From: Streptomyces rochei
GTDB lineage: Bacteria; Actinomycetota; Actinomycetes; Streptomycetales; Streptomycetaceae
DNA: 64,000 nucleotides
Reading direction: 5' to 3'
Assembly: GCA_002155895.1 (NCBI GenBank)
Contig: MUMD01000266.1
Location: forward strand, 1 to 64,000
Both the position numbers and the translations under genes were made by a program. Numbering within the stretch: the first letter of the stretch is position 1; each line of letters opens with the position of its first letter. The notes under the pieces are model-generated. The model worked only from the letters and a program-made list of their open reading frames with translations. It ran no database searches and was not told where the DNA came from. Positions 26,459 to 35,741 of this stretch are shown piece after piece.

Positions 26459-26547
26459 CCGCCACGAGCCCGGCGGCACCACCGCCACGAGCCCGGCGCC
26501 ACGTCCCCGCCACGAGCCCGGCACCTCGTTACCGCCACGAGCCCGGC
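26459..26547. repeat. Four copies of CCGCCACGAGCCCGGC
   Basis: The word occurs exactly at 26459-26474, 26482-26497, 26507-26522 and 26532-26547, spaced 23, 25 and 25 bases apart, with diverged bases in between. It follows the glpD stop directly. Confidence 0.85.
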
Positions 26548-26623
26548 GGCCGGAGCAGCGCGGCCGGCCCGTGGCCCGCGCCGCGTCCGGGGCGCCCCGC
26601 CCACGGCGCCCCGCCCATGAGGA

Positions 26624-26651
26624 GGCCCCGCACCCGACCCGGTGCGGGGCC
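26624..26651. terminator. Bidirectional terminator downstream of glpD
   Basis: A perfect 11-bp stem (26624-26634 with 26641-26651), loop CGACCC, lies between the convergent glpD and the 93-aa gene. Confidence 0.75.
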
Positions 26652-26706
26652 GACCGCTGACGTGCCGGCACCGTCGAGCGGTTCCCGAGGCGCGCCTCAC
26701 TGCCGG

Positions 26707-26988
26707 TCAGGCACCGGGGCCTCCGTCTCGGACGGCCTTGCGGATCTTCGCCTCGATCTTGTGCCGGGACTGGCCACCTTCCTTCACGTACTCCGTCATC
26801 GCGGTCTGCGCGTCCCGGTCCAGGTCGCGCCAGGCCCGCACGGCGGTCTCGTAGGTCTCCGACTGCCGCGGGGTCCACTGATGCTGCGTGGGAGGCCCGT
26901 ACGAGTCCCGCAGCGTCTCGACCCGATGGCGGGCCTGATCGGCCGCGCGACGCTTGTGCACGAGCTCCTCGAATGTGTGAGCTACCAC
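26707..26988 (-). CDS. Conserved small helical protein of unknown function
   Basis: 93 aa if GTG 26988 is the start; an upstream in-frame start at 27051 would add a basic, unlikely N-terminus. The sequence is highly charged and helical (FEELVHKRRAADQARHRVET, TYETAVRAWRDLDRDAQTAM) with no membrane segment. It resembles a recurrent family of small uncharacterised Streptomyces proteins, but I know of no function. It is convergent with glpD and divergent from the STAS gene. Confidence 0.65.
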   Translation of the reverse strand: MVAHTFEELVHKRRAADQARHRVETLRDSYGPPTQHQWTPRQSETYETAVRAWRDLDRDAQTAMTEYVKEGGQSRHKIEAKIRKAVRDGGPGA

Positions 26989-27149
26989 AACTCGACCGTA
27001 GTCAGTGGAACGCCCTCGCGCGCGCCGAGCCAGGTCCGGCGCCTTTCGCACGGTCCGCGGGTGTGCCCAAGTGACCCACCCGGACCCCCGGGGGCCTTAA
27101 CATCGAGCCACCGACGACGGGCCGGGCATATGCGGGAGTGGGGAGAGAC

Positions 27150-27515
27150 GTGGCGGACATAGAGGGAGCGGCGGTTCCGGAGCGGCTGCTGATCACCCGT
27201 ACCACCAGGGGCGACGGCGTCGACGTCGTCGTCCTCGCCGGGGAGGTCGATCTCGACGGCAGCGGTCAGCTCCGCGATGTCCTGCTCTCCTCCGTGCAGA
27301 CGGCGTCGGGCACGGTGGTCGACCTCTCGGAGGTGGGTTTCCTGGACTCCAGCGGCATCAACGTGCTCATCTCCGCCCACCAGGCCGCCGAGGCCCGCGG
27401 CGTCTGGTTCCGGCTGGCCGCGCCCCAGCACCCGGTCGAGCGGATACTGCGCCTGGTGGGCGTCGACACCCTGATCGCCTGTTTCCCGACCGTCGAGCGG
27501 GCCCTGGCCGCCTGA
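27150..27515 (+). CDS. Anti-sigma factor antagonist (STAS domain, SpoIIAA/RsbV-like)
   Basis: 121 aa single STAS domain. The region VVVLAGEVDLDGSGQLRDVL and VVDLSEVGFLDSSGINVLIS places the phosphorylatable Ser in the DSSG motif (about residue 67-69). Such proteins bind HATPase-type anti-sigma kinases when dephosphorylated and release a sigma factor. The GTG at 27150 follows GGGGAGAG. A small HATPase gene is convergent just downstream and two PP2C phosphatases lie within 5 kb, so all components of a partner-switching loop are present locally, though pairing is an inference. Confidence 0.9.
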   Translation: MADIEGAAVPERLLITRTTRGDGVDVVVLAGEVDLDGSGQLRDVLLSSVQTASGTVVDLSEVGFLDSSGINVLISAHQAAEARGVWFRLAAPQHPVERILRLVGVDTLIACFPTVERALAA

Positions 27516-27533
27516 GCCGGGGCCGGGCCCGCC

Positions 27534-27962
27534 TCAGCGCAGCGGCAGCCGGGCGTAGACCGTCTTTCCCGTCGCGTGCGGCTTGGTGATGACCTCGTCG
27601 CACAGCCGCGTCACGATCTCCAGACCGTGCCCGCCGACCCGGAGGGGATCGCGGGGCAGGAACGTGGGGTAGCCCTCCCCCGTGTCCGACACCGCGATCT
27701 CCACGCCGTCGTCGACCAGGGTCAGTGCCAGCCGGCAGGGCCCGGGCGCGTGCCGGAGGGCGTTCGTCACCAGTTCGCCGGCGACCAGGCGGGCGGCGTC
27801 CAGAAATCCGTCGGGCGGCTCCACCCCCCGCGCCCCGAGCCGCTCGACGAAGCGGTGCACCACGTCGCGGGAGGCCGGAATCATCGCCGATCCGCCCCGG
27901 AACTCCACCACCGAGGACAGGACCGAGGCGTCCGCCGCGTCGGGTCTGTGCGCGGGAGTCAT
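27534..27962 (-). CDS. Small HATPase (RsbW/SpoIIAB-like anti-sigma kinase family)
   Basis: 142 aa. A GHKL ATPase fold is seen: N-box GELVTNALRHAP (about 64-75), G1 box VSDTGEGYP, and G2 box GGHGLEIVTRL. These orphan HATPases, very numerous in Streptomyces, either phosphorylate STAS antagonists or act through unknown partners. The ATG at 27962 has GAGG seven bases before; the frame is open far upstream but without similarity. It converges with the STAS gene, leaving only 18 bases between their ends. Confidence 0.85.
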   Translation of the reverse strand: MTPAHRPDAADASVLSSVVEFRGGSAMIPASRDVVHRFVERLGARGVEPPDGFLDAARLVAGELVTNALRHAPGPCRLALTLVDDGVEIAVSDTGEGYPTFLPRDPLRVGGHGLEIVTRLCDEVITKPHATGKTVYARLPLR

Positions 27963-28155
27963 ACCGAGCCTCACCGTCCGGTCCGGGGCCGGGTAGGGAG
28001 AGCGCTGACCCCGGCCCCTCACGATACGCACCGGGACGCCCGGCACCGGCTCTTTGTCCCAACTTCCGCCGGACGCGCCGTCTTCTGCGGACGGAGGGCG
28101 GCGCCGGACCGCCGCGCAGACCCCGGCTCGGCGGCGGTCAGGTGCCCCCGGCGGG

Positions 28156-29607
<1,452 letters not shown>

Positions 29608-29739
29608 TTACGGACTCGCGTCGCCCCGGTCAACGCCCGTCGCGGTCACCCGTGCGGCCCGAGGGAGTGCGCGACCCGGACGGGGTGGCGCATTCTTGCT
29701 GTGTCGCCCGCGTGACGGCGCACGGACGAGGTGGAGCCG

Positions 29740-32301
29740 ATGAGTGCAGGCGCCGAGGACGCAGGCCGGATGCCAGGGAGGCTGACGGCCGCGCTCATCG
29801 ACGCCTGCGCGCGGGCGATCGGCGCGGCCGACGGCTACGCGGGCGGGATCTACCTGCCCTCCCGCACGCCCGGCGTGCTGCGGCTCGCCGTCCTCGCCGG
29901 ACTGCCGGGACCGCTCTTCCGCCCCTGGTGGCGGGTGCACGCCGACAGCCCCTTCCCGGTGGCCGACGCCTACCGGCTGGGCACACGGGTGGTGCTGCCC
30001 GACGCGACGGAGACGATGCGCCGTTACCCGCAGTTCGCGGCCGGCCTGCCCTTCCCCTTCGGCTCCCTGTACGTACCCGTGCCCGGTGCCTCGCGGACCT
30101 ACGGGGTGCTGGCCGTCCTGCGCCCGGCTGCCTCCGACACCGCCGAGGTGACGGCCGGCGTGGACCGGGCGGAGGCGGCGGCGCGGGATCTGGGCGCGGT
30201 CCTGGACCGGTCGGCCGCGTCGGGCGCGCCGGACCCCCCGCCGGCCGTCTGGGACGGGGAACCGCTGTGCCTGCGGCCCCCGCCCGCCGCCCGGCACCCG
30301 CAGCACGCCGGGAGCTTCGCCTGGGACCCCGCCACCGGCGCCGTCACCGTCGACGAACCGCTGCGCGCCCTGCTCGGCCTGGCGGACCACCCCCGGGAAG
30401 CCGGCGCCGCGCTCGACGCGCTCACCGGCGCGCTGGCCCCCGACGACGGACACCGGATCGCCGCGGCGCTGCGGCAGACGGCCGCCGGCGGGCCGCCCCC
30501 GCTCCCCCTGTACGTGCGCGCCGCGGACGGCGCGCTGCGCCTGGTGGAACTGTGGAAGCCGCAGTCGGCACCCCCCGTCGGCGGCCCGGTACGCGGCGTC
30601 GTGCGCGAACCGTCCGGCGGTGCCGTGGCGGACGCCGCCGCCGATCTGCTGCCGGACGGCGTCTTCTGCGTGGACCGGCTGGGCACCATCGTCTACGCCA
30701 ATCCGCGCGCCGCCCGGCTGCTGGGCCTGCCCCGGTCCCGGCTGCTGGGCCACACCCTGTGGGAGGCCCTGCCGTGGCTGGACCAGGCCGACTACGAGGA
30801 CCATCTGCGCGGCGCCCTGCTCTCCCCCGACCCGGTCCACTTCCACGTCCGGCGCCCGCCCGACGACAGCCGCCGGGCCACCCCGCGGCCCTACGAGGGG
30901 GACTGGCTCGCGGTCTCCGTGCACCCCGGGCGGGACCTTCTGACGGGAACGCTCCGTCCGGCCAACCGGGTGGCCGACGCGTCCGCCAACCTCACTCCCG
31001 AGCACGGCGCCCCGCCCGGGGCACCCGCGACCGGCGCCCCCGCACCCGCCGACGCCACCGTCACGCCGCCCGTGTACCGGCCCATCGTCCTGGCCGTGGC
31101 CCTGACCGAGGCGGTCACCGCCCGCCAGGTGGCCGCCGTGGTCGTACGGGAACTGCTGCCGGCGTTCGGCGGCCGCCGCCTCGCCCTCTACCTGCTCCAG
31201 GACCGGCACCTGTACCTGGCGTGGGAGACGGGCTTCCCGCCGGGCTTCCTCGCGCCCTTCGAGGGCGTGCCGCTGGACGCCCGGCTGCCCGGGGTCGAGA
31301 CGCTCACCAGCGGCCGTCCGCTCTTCTTCGACTCGATGCAGGCGCTGGCCGCCGCCTACCCCGGCATCCCGCTCGACGCCACGGAGGGCGCCCGCGCCTT
31401 CCTGCCGCTGATCGCCTCCGGCCGCCGGGTCGGCTCCTGCATCCTCGGCTTCGACCGGGCCCGCGGCTTCGGCACCGAGGAGCGGGCGGTGCTGACCGCC
31501 CTCGCCGGGGTGATCGCCCAGGCGATGGAGCGGGCCAGACGCTACGAGTCCGAGACCGCGCTCGCCCGCGGGCTGCAGCGCGCCCTGCTCCCCCGCCGGC
31601 TCCCCGCACATCCGCTGCTGGCGACCGCCGGGCGCTATCTGCCGGGCACCCAGGGGATGGACGTGGGCGGGGACTGGTACGACGTGGTGGCCTCCGGCGA
31701 CGGCATGGCCCTGGTCATCGGCGACGTCCAGGGACACGGGGTGCAGGCGGCGGCCACCATGGGGCAACTGCGCAGTGCGGTGCGCGCCTTCGCCCTCGGG
31801 GACCGGTCCCCGGACGAGGTCCTCGGTGGCGTCAACCACCTGCTGACCGATCTGGACCCGGGCCTGTTCGCGAGCTGCTGCTACATCCGGCTCGATCCGG
31901 CCACCGGGCGGGCCCGCGCGGCCCGCGCCGGGCACCCGCCGCCGCTGCTGCGCCACCCGGACGGACGCACCGTGACGCTGGACCTGCCCGGCGGGATGGT
32001 GCTCGGCGTCGACCCGGGCACGCCGTATCCGCTGACCGAGTTCCGTCTCGAGCCCGGCGCCGTCCTCGCCCTGTACACCGACGGGCTGGTGGAGCGGCCC
32101 GGAACCGACATCGACGACGGTATCGCCGCCCTCGGACTGGCGCTGGCCAGGGAGGGCGCGCCCGCGGCGGGGCCGGACGGCCGCTCGCTGGAAGGTCTCG
32201 CCGACCGGCTCACCGGCACCTCGCGCCACACCACGGACCGCCCCGACGACATCGCCCTGCTGCTCGCCGCCCGCCGCCCGCGCCACCGAGGACCCCGGTG
32301 A
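29740..32301 (+). CDS. GAF/PAS-containing PP2C (SpoIIE/RsbU-type) phosphatase
   Basis: 853 aa soluble protein. An N-terminal GAF-like region spans about residues 10-160. PAS-like domains follow at about 190-290 and 300-400 (LLPDGVFCVDRLGTIVYANP). A second GAF domain is at about 450-600, and a C-terminal PP2C phosphatase domain has metal-binding motifs MDVGGDWYDVV, VIGDVQGHGVQAAATM, ARAGHPPPLL, LYTDGLVE and DDIALLLA. It should dephosphorylate a STAS-type antagonist in response to an unknown signal. ATG 29740 is preferred to GTG 29731 because GAGGTGGAG then serves as ribosome binding site. Confidence 0.9.
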   Translation: MSAGAEDAGRMPGRLTAALIDACARAIGAADGYAGGIYLPSRTPGVLRLAVLAGLPGPLFRPWWRVHADSPFPVADAYRLGTRVVLPDATETMRRYPQFAAGLPFPFGSLYVPVPGASRTYGVLAVLRPAASDTAEVTAGVDRAEAAARDLGAVLDRSAASGAPDPPPAVWDGEPLCLRPPPAARHPQHAGSFAWDPATGAVTVDEPLRALLGLADHPREAGAALDALTGALAPDDGHRIAAALRQTAAGGPPPLPLYVRAADGALRLVELWKPQSAPPVGGPVRGVVREPSGGAVADAAADLLPDGVFCVDRLGTIVYANPRAARLLGLPRSRLLGHTLWEALPWLDQADYEDHLRGALLSPDPVHFHVRRPPDDSRRATPRPYEGDWLAVSVHPGRDLLTGTLRPANRVADASANLTPEHGAPPGAPATGAPAPADATVTPPVYRPIVLAVALTEAVTARQVAAVVVRELLPAFGGRRLALYLLQDRHLYLAWETGFPPGFLAPFEGVPLDARLPGVETLTSGRPLFFDSMQALAAAYPGIPLDATEGARAFLPLIASGRRVGSCILGFDRARGFGTEERAVLTALAGVIAQAMERARRYESETALARGLQRALLPRRLPAHPLLATAGRYLPGTQGMDVGGDWYDVVASGDGMALVIGDVQGHGVQAAATMGQLRSAVRAFALGDRSPDEVLGGVNHLLTDLDPGLFASCCYIRLDPATGRARAARAGHPPPLLRHPDGRTVTLDLPGGMVLGVDPGTPYPLTEFRLEPGAVLALYTDGLVERPGTDIDDGIAALGLALAREGAPAAGPDGRSLEGLADRLTGTSRHTTDRPDDIALLLAARRPRHRGPR

Positions 32302-32389
32302 GCACGGGTGCGGGCCCGCTGCCGCCGGGCGCCCCCGCCGCCCGGGGCGCCCCTCGCCTCCCGGGGCCCGGCAGTGTAGACATGGGCAC

Positions 32390-35140
32390 ATGGTCCGACT
32401 GATGGGTCGATCGGGAGAGCGGTCACCCCGTCGTCCCAGCGGTTCGCTCGCCCGGGTCCGGCGAGAGGCGGACCGGTCACGGCGCGGGGCGGGCGCGGGA
32501 CGGCGAGGACGCGCGGCGGCGCTGCGTTCCGCGCTGTCCGGACGCAGCGTCGCCGCCCAGGTCTTCGCCCTGAACGTGTTCATCGTGCTGCTGCTGGTGG
32601 TGGCGGCGGCGGTGGCGCTGGTCCTCCAGGTGCGGCACGACAGCGAGGTGGAGGCTCGCAACCGGTCCGTGGCCGTGGCCTCGACCTTCGCCAACTCCCC
32701 CGGTATCCGCGAGGCGCTGCGCAGCCCCGATCCGACGGCCGTGCTCCAGCCCCGGGCCGAGGCCACGCGCCGGGCGACGGGCGTGGACTTCGTCGTCGTG
32801 ATGAACACCGACGGCATCCGCTACACCCATCCCAAGCCCGACCGCATCGGCAAGGAGTTCGTGGGCGACATCGCCCCCGCCCTGGCCGGGGAGACGGTGA
32901 CCGAGGAGATCGAGGGGACCATCGGCCCGCTGGTCCAGGCCGTGGTGCCGGTCGAGACGCCCGACGGCGAGGTGGTGGGCCTGGTCTCGGCCGGCATCAC
33001 GACGGAGAACGTGGGCGGCGCCGCCGACCGGCAGCTGCCGCTGGTGCTGATCGTCGCGGGTGTCGGACTGGTCCTGGCGACCGCGGGGACCGCGCTGGTC
33101 AGCCGGCGGCTGCTGCGCCAGACGCACGGTCTGGGCCCGCACGAGATGACCCGGATGTACGAACACCACGACGCGGTGCTGCACAGCGTCCGCGAGGGCG
33201 TGCTCATCGTCGGTCCGGAGGGCCGCCTGCTGCTCGCCAACGACGAGGCGCAGCGCCTGCTCGACCTGCCCGAGGACGCCGAGGGGCGCCAGGTCCGCGA
33301 CCTGCGGCTCCCGGAGGACACCGCCGAGCTGCTGTCGTCCGGACGGGTCGCCACGGACGAGGTGCACCTGGTCAAGGACCGGCTGCTGGCGGTCAACCAA
33401 CGGCCCACGGACGTACGCGGCGGCCCCGCCGGCAGCGTCGCCACGCTCCGGGACTCCACAGAGCTGCGGGCCCTGTCCGGACGGGCCGAGTCGGCCCGCG
33501 AGCGCCTGGACATCCTGTACGCCGCCGGTGTGGGCATCGGCACCAGCCTGGACGTCACCCGGACCGCCGAGGAACTGGCGGAACTGGCGGTGCCCCGGTT
33601 CGCGGACTTCGTGAGCGTGGACCTGTTCGACGCCGTGCTGGCCGGCGGGCAGCCGGGAAGCGCGACGCCGCTGAGCCGGGTCGCGCTCAGCGGCGTCAGC
33701 GAGGAGGCCCCGCTCTACCCCGTGGGCCGCCAGCTCCGCTTCGTGGCCTCCTCGCCGCAGGGCCGTTCGCTGAACACCGGCCGGCCCGTGCTCGAACCCC
33801 GCCTGGGCGGTGCCCCGGGCTGGCGGGCACAGGACCTCGAACGCTCCGCGCAGGTGCTGGAGTACGGCGTCCACTCGCTGATCACGGTGCCGCTGCGCGC
33901 GGGCACCCTGGTGCTCGGCGTGGTCAGCTTCTGGCGTTCGGTCAAGCCCGAGCCGTTCGACGAGGACGAGCTGGCGCTCGCCGAGGAACTGGTGGCGCGG
34001 GCCGCGGTCTCCATCGACAACGCGCGCCGCTACACCCGCGAGCACAGCATGGCGGTGACCCTCCAGCGCAGCCTGCTGCCCCGCCGGATGCCCGAGCAGA
34101 ACGCCCTGGACATCGCCTACCGGTACCTGCCCGCCCAGGCGGGGGTGGGCGGCGACTGGTTCGACGTGCTGCCGCTGTCGGGGGCGCGGGTGGCCCTCGT
34201 GGTGGGCGACGTCGTCGGCCACGGGCTGCACGCCGCGGCCACCATGGGGCGGCTGCGGACGGCGGTCCTCAACTTCACCTCGCTCGACCTGCCGCCCGAC
34301 GAACTGCTCGGCCTCCTGGACGAGCTGGTCGGCCGCATCGACCAGGACGAGGCGGCCGACGACAGCGCCCCGGTCACCGGCGCGACCTGCCTCTACGCCA
34401 TCTACGACCCCGTCTCCGGCGTCTGTGTGCTGGCCCGGGCCGGGCATCCGCCGCCCGCGCTGATCCGGCCCGACGGCACCGTGGAGTTCCCCGAGGTGCC
34501 CGCCGGACCCCCGCTGGGCCTGGGCGGCCTGCCCTTCGAGACGACGGAGCTGCGTCTGACCGAGGGAAGCCGGCTGGTGCTGTACACCGACGGGCTGGTG
34601 GAGACCCGGGAGCACGACATCGACGTCGGCCTGGAACATCTGCGCCAGGCGCTGGAGACGGCCGGGGACTCACCGGAGGAGACCTGCCGGGCCGCCCTCG
34701 ACGCCCGGCTCCCGGACCGGCCGGGCGACGACATCGCCCTGCTCGTGGCCCGCACCCGCACGCTCGGCCCCGACCGGGTCGCCGAGTGGCAGGTGCCGAA
34801 CGACCCGGCGGCGGTCGGGGAGATCCGCTCGGAGGTGACCCGGCGACTGGCCGACTGGGGGCTGGACGAGCTGGCGTTCACGACCGAGCTGATCCTCAGC
34901 GAGCTGGTCACCAACGCCATCCGGTACGGCGGCGAGACCGTCCAGGTCCGGGTGGTGCGGGACCGGAGCCTGATCTGCGAGGTGTTCGACAGCAGCAGCA
35001 CCTCGCCGCACCTGCGCTACGCCGCCATGACCGACGAGGGCGGGCGCGGGCTCTTCCTCGTCGCGCAGCTCGCCGAGCGCTGGGGCACGCGGTACACGCC
35101 GGCGGGCAAGGTGATCTGGGCGGAGCAACCGATCCCCTGA
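32390..35140 (+). CDS. Membrane-anchored sensor: Cache, PAS, GAF, PP2C phosphatase and HATPase in one chain
   Basis: 916 aa. A basic N-terminus precedes a first membrane helix (about 64-85) and an extracytoplasmic single-Cache sensor of DcuS/CitA type (FANSPGIREALRSPD to VQAVVPVETPDG). A second membrane helix sits at about 220-240, followed by PAS (about 260-345), GAF (about 370-540) and PP2C (VGGDWFDVLPL, VVGDVVGHGLHAAATMGRL, YTDGLVETREHD, DDIALLVA). The C-terminal HATPase has an N-box LVTNAIRYGG. It thus carries both phosphatase and kinase for a STAS antagonist, like OsaC-type regulators. The start at 32390 lacks a clear ribosome binding site, so a nearby start is possible. Confidence 0.9.
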   Translation: MVRLMGRSGERSPRRPSGSLARVRREADRSRRGAGAGRRGRAAALRSALSGRSVAAQVFALNVFIVLLLVVAAAVALVLQVRHDSEVEARNRSVAVASTFANSPGIREALRSPDPTAVLQPRAEATRRATGVDFVVVMNTDGIRYTHPKPDRIGKEFVGDIAPALAGETVTEEIEGTIGPLVQAVVPVETPDGEVVGLVSAGITTENVGGAADRQLPLVLIVAGVGLVLATAGTALVSRRLLRQTHGLGPHEMTRMYEHHDAVLHSVREGVLIVGPEGRLLLANDEAQRLLDLPEDAEGRQVRDLRLPEDTAELLSSGRVATDEVHLVKDRLLAVNQRPTDVRGGPAGSVATLRDSTELRALSGRAESARERLDILYAAGVGIGTSLDVTRTAEELAELAVPRFADFVSVDLFDAVLAGGQPGSATPLSRVALSGVSEEAPLYPVGRQLRFVASSPQGRSLNTGRPVLEPRLGGAPGWRAQDLERSAQVLEYGVHSLITVPLRAGTLVLGVVSFWRSVKPEPFDEDELALAEELVARAAVSIDNARRYTREHSMAVTLQRSLLPRRMPEQNALDIAYRYLPAQAGVGGDWFDVLPLSGARVALVVGDVVGHGLHAAATMGRLRTAVLNFTSLDLPPDELLGLLDELVGRIDQDEAADDSAPVTGATCLYAIYDPVSGVCVLARAGHPPPALIRPDGTVEFPEVPAGPPLGLGGLPFETTELRLTEGSRLVLYTDGLVETREHDIDVGLEHLRQALETAGDSPEETCRAALDARLPDRPGDDIALLVARTRTLGPDRVAEWQVPNDPAAVGEIRSEVTRRLADWGLDELAFTTELILSELVTNAIRYGGETVQVRVVRDRSLICEVFDSSSTSPHLRYAAMTDEGGRGLFLVAQLAERWGTRYTPAGKVIWAEQPIP

Positions 35141-35182
35141 CCGGACCCGGCCGCCGGCCGAAGGCGGTCCCGTCAAGGCACG

Positions 35183-35227
35183 GCGCGGGCCGCGGACCCG
35201 GTCGTTTACCGGTTCCGCGGCCCGCGC
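35183..35227. terminator. Bidirectional terminator after the sensor gene
   Basis: Arms 35183-35202 and 35208-35227 pair over 20 positions with a single mismatch and a CGTTT loop. The hairpin lies between the convergent sensor and csbD-like genes. Confidence 0.85.
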
Positions 35228-35239
35228 GCGTCTCTTCCG

Positions 35240-35278
35240 CCGTCAGTGCCGGAAGTGTTCCACCGTCAGTGCCGGAAC
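35240..35278. repeat. 24-bp duplication at the 3' end of the csbD-like gene
   Basis: CCGTCAGTGCCGGAA occurs at 35240-35254 and again at 35264-35278, spaced 24 bases. The second copy contains the stop codon and last codons of the csbD-like gene; the first is an extra copy downstream of it. Confidence 0.75.
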
Positions 35279-35439
35279 ACGTCCTTGCCCTTCTCCTTGG
35301 CCTGCCGGGCGTCGCCCTTGGACTGCTCGGCGCGGCCCTCGGCCGTCATGCGCTCGTTGCCGACGGCCCGGCCGAGCGCCTCCTTGGCCTTCCCCTTGGC
35401 CTGTTCCGTCTTGGCCTTGGACTTCTCGTTGCCGGCCAC
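35266..35439 (-). CDS. CsbD-like general stress protein, 57 aa
   Basis: The reverse strand from GTG 35439 reads a 57-residue hydrophilic protein with repeated Lys-Ala-Lys helices: KAKTEQAKGKAKEALGRAVG, then EGRAEQSKGDARQAKEKGKD. This is the CsbD family pattern. CsbD is a SigB-controlled stress protein in Bacillus subtilis; function unknown. A GAGAGGTGAG site lies just upstream of the start. It is too short to stand out among long open frames but its codon use and ribosome binding site support it. Confidence 0.8.
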   Translation of the reverse strand: MAGNEKSKAKTEQAKGKAKEALGRAVGNERMTAEGRAEQSKGDARQAKEKGKDVFRH

Positions 35440-35591
35440 AGTGACTCACCTCTCGGTGTTCGCTCGGTTCGTTTGCGTAGGTCCTGCCCTGAGGGTGGCC
35501 AGGAAGAGCCGGATCAAACCCTCCCGGGTGACCGGGCGCCGACGGGGTAGGTGGTCGGGCGGGAACACCGTCGTCGTTTCGGAGGAACGCC

Positions 35592-35738
35592 ATGGCCGGA
35601 GTACTGGACCGGATCAAGCAGTTCGCGCGCAGCCCGCAGGGACGCCGGGCGGCCGAGCAGGTGCGCCGCGCCGCCTCCGACCCGCGCCGCCGCGCGCAGG
35701 CCCAGCAGATGCTGCGGAAGTTCGGCAAGCGGCGCTAG
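35592..35738 (+). CDS. Small basic conserved protein, 48 aa
   Basis: ATG 35592 is preceded by GGAGGAAC with ideal spacing. The product begins MAGVLDRIKQFARSPQGRRA and continues as a basic helix with many Arg and Gln. It is not assigned to a function. It lies between the csbD-like gene and the convergent MFS gene, three bases from the latter's stop. A GGGT-N15-GGGTAG element at 35526-35550 resembles, but does not fully match, a SigB promoter. Confidence 0.7.
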   Translation: MAGVLDRIKQFARSPQGRRAAEQVRRAASDPRRRAQAQQMLRKFGKRR

Positions 35739-35741
35739 GTC

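Larger units (their letters stand above)
26398..26706. other. 309-bp gene-free spacer with short repeats and a terminator
   Basis: Between glpD and the convergent 93-aa gene lies a spacer holding four spaced copies of a 16-base word and a strong hairpin, both listed separately. I see no coding region with plausible codon use in it. Confidence 0.6.

Noticed and set aside
26459..26547. CRISPR-like array
   Set aside because: The repeated word is only 16 bases, spacers are 7-9 bases and similar to each other, and no cas gene is near.
29608..32817. 1069-codon minus-strand frame opposite the PP2C gene
   Set aside because: Low-complexity Arg/Gly/Pro composition with no domain; the plus strand carries clear GAF and PP2C motifs over the same bases.
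35526..35550. SigB promoter before the 48-aa gene
   Set aside because: GGGT-N15-GGGTAG is close, but the last base departs from GGGTAC/T; kept only as a remark in the gene entry.
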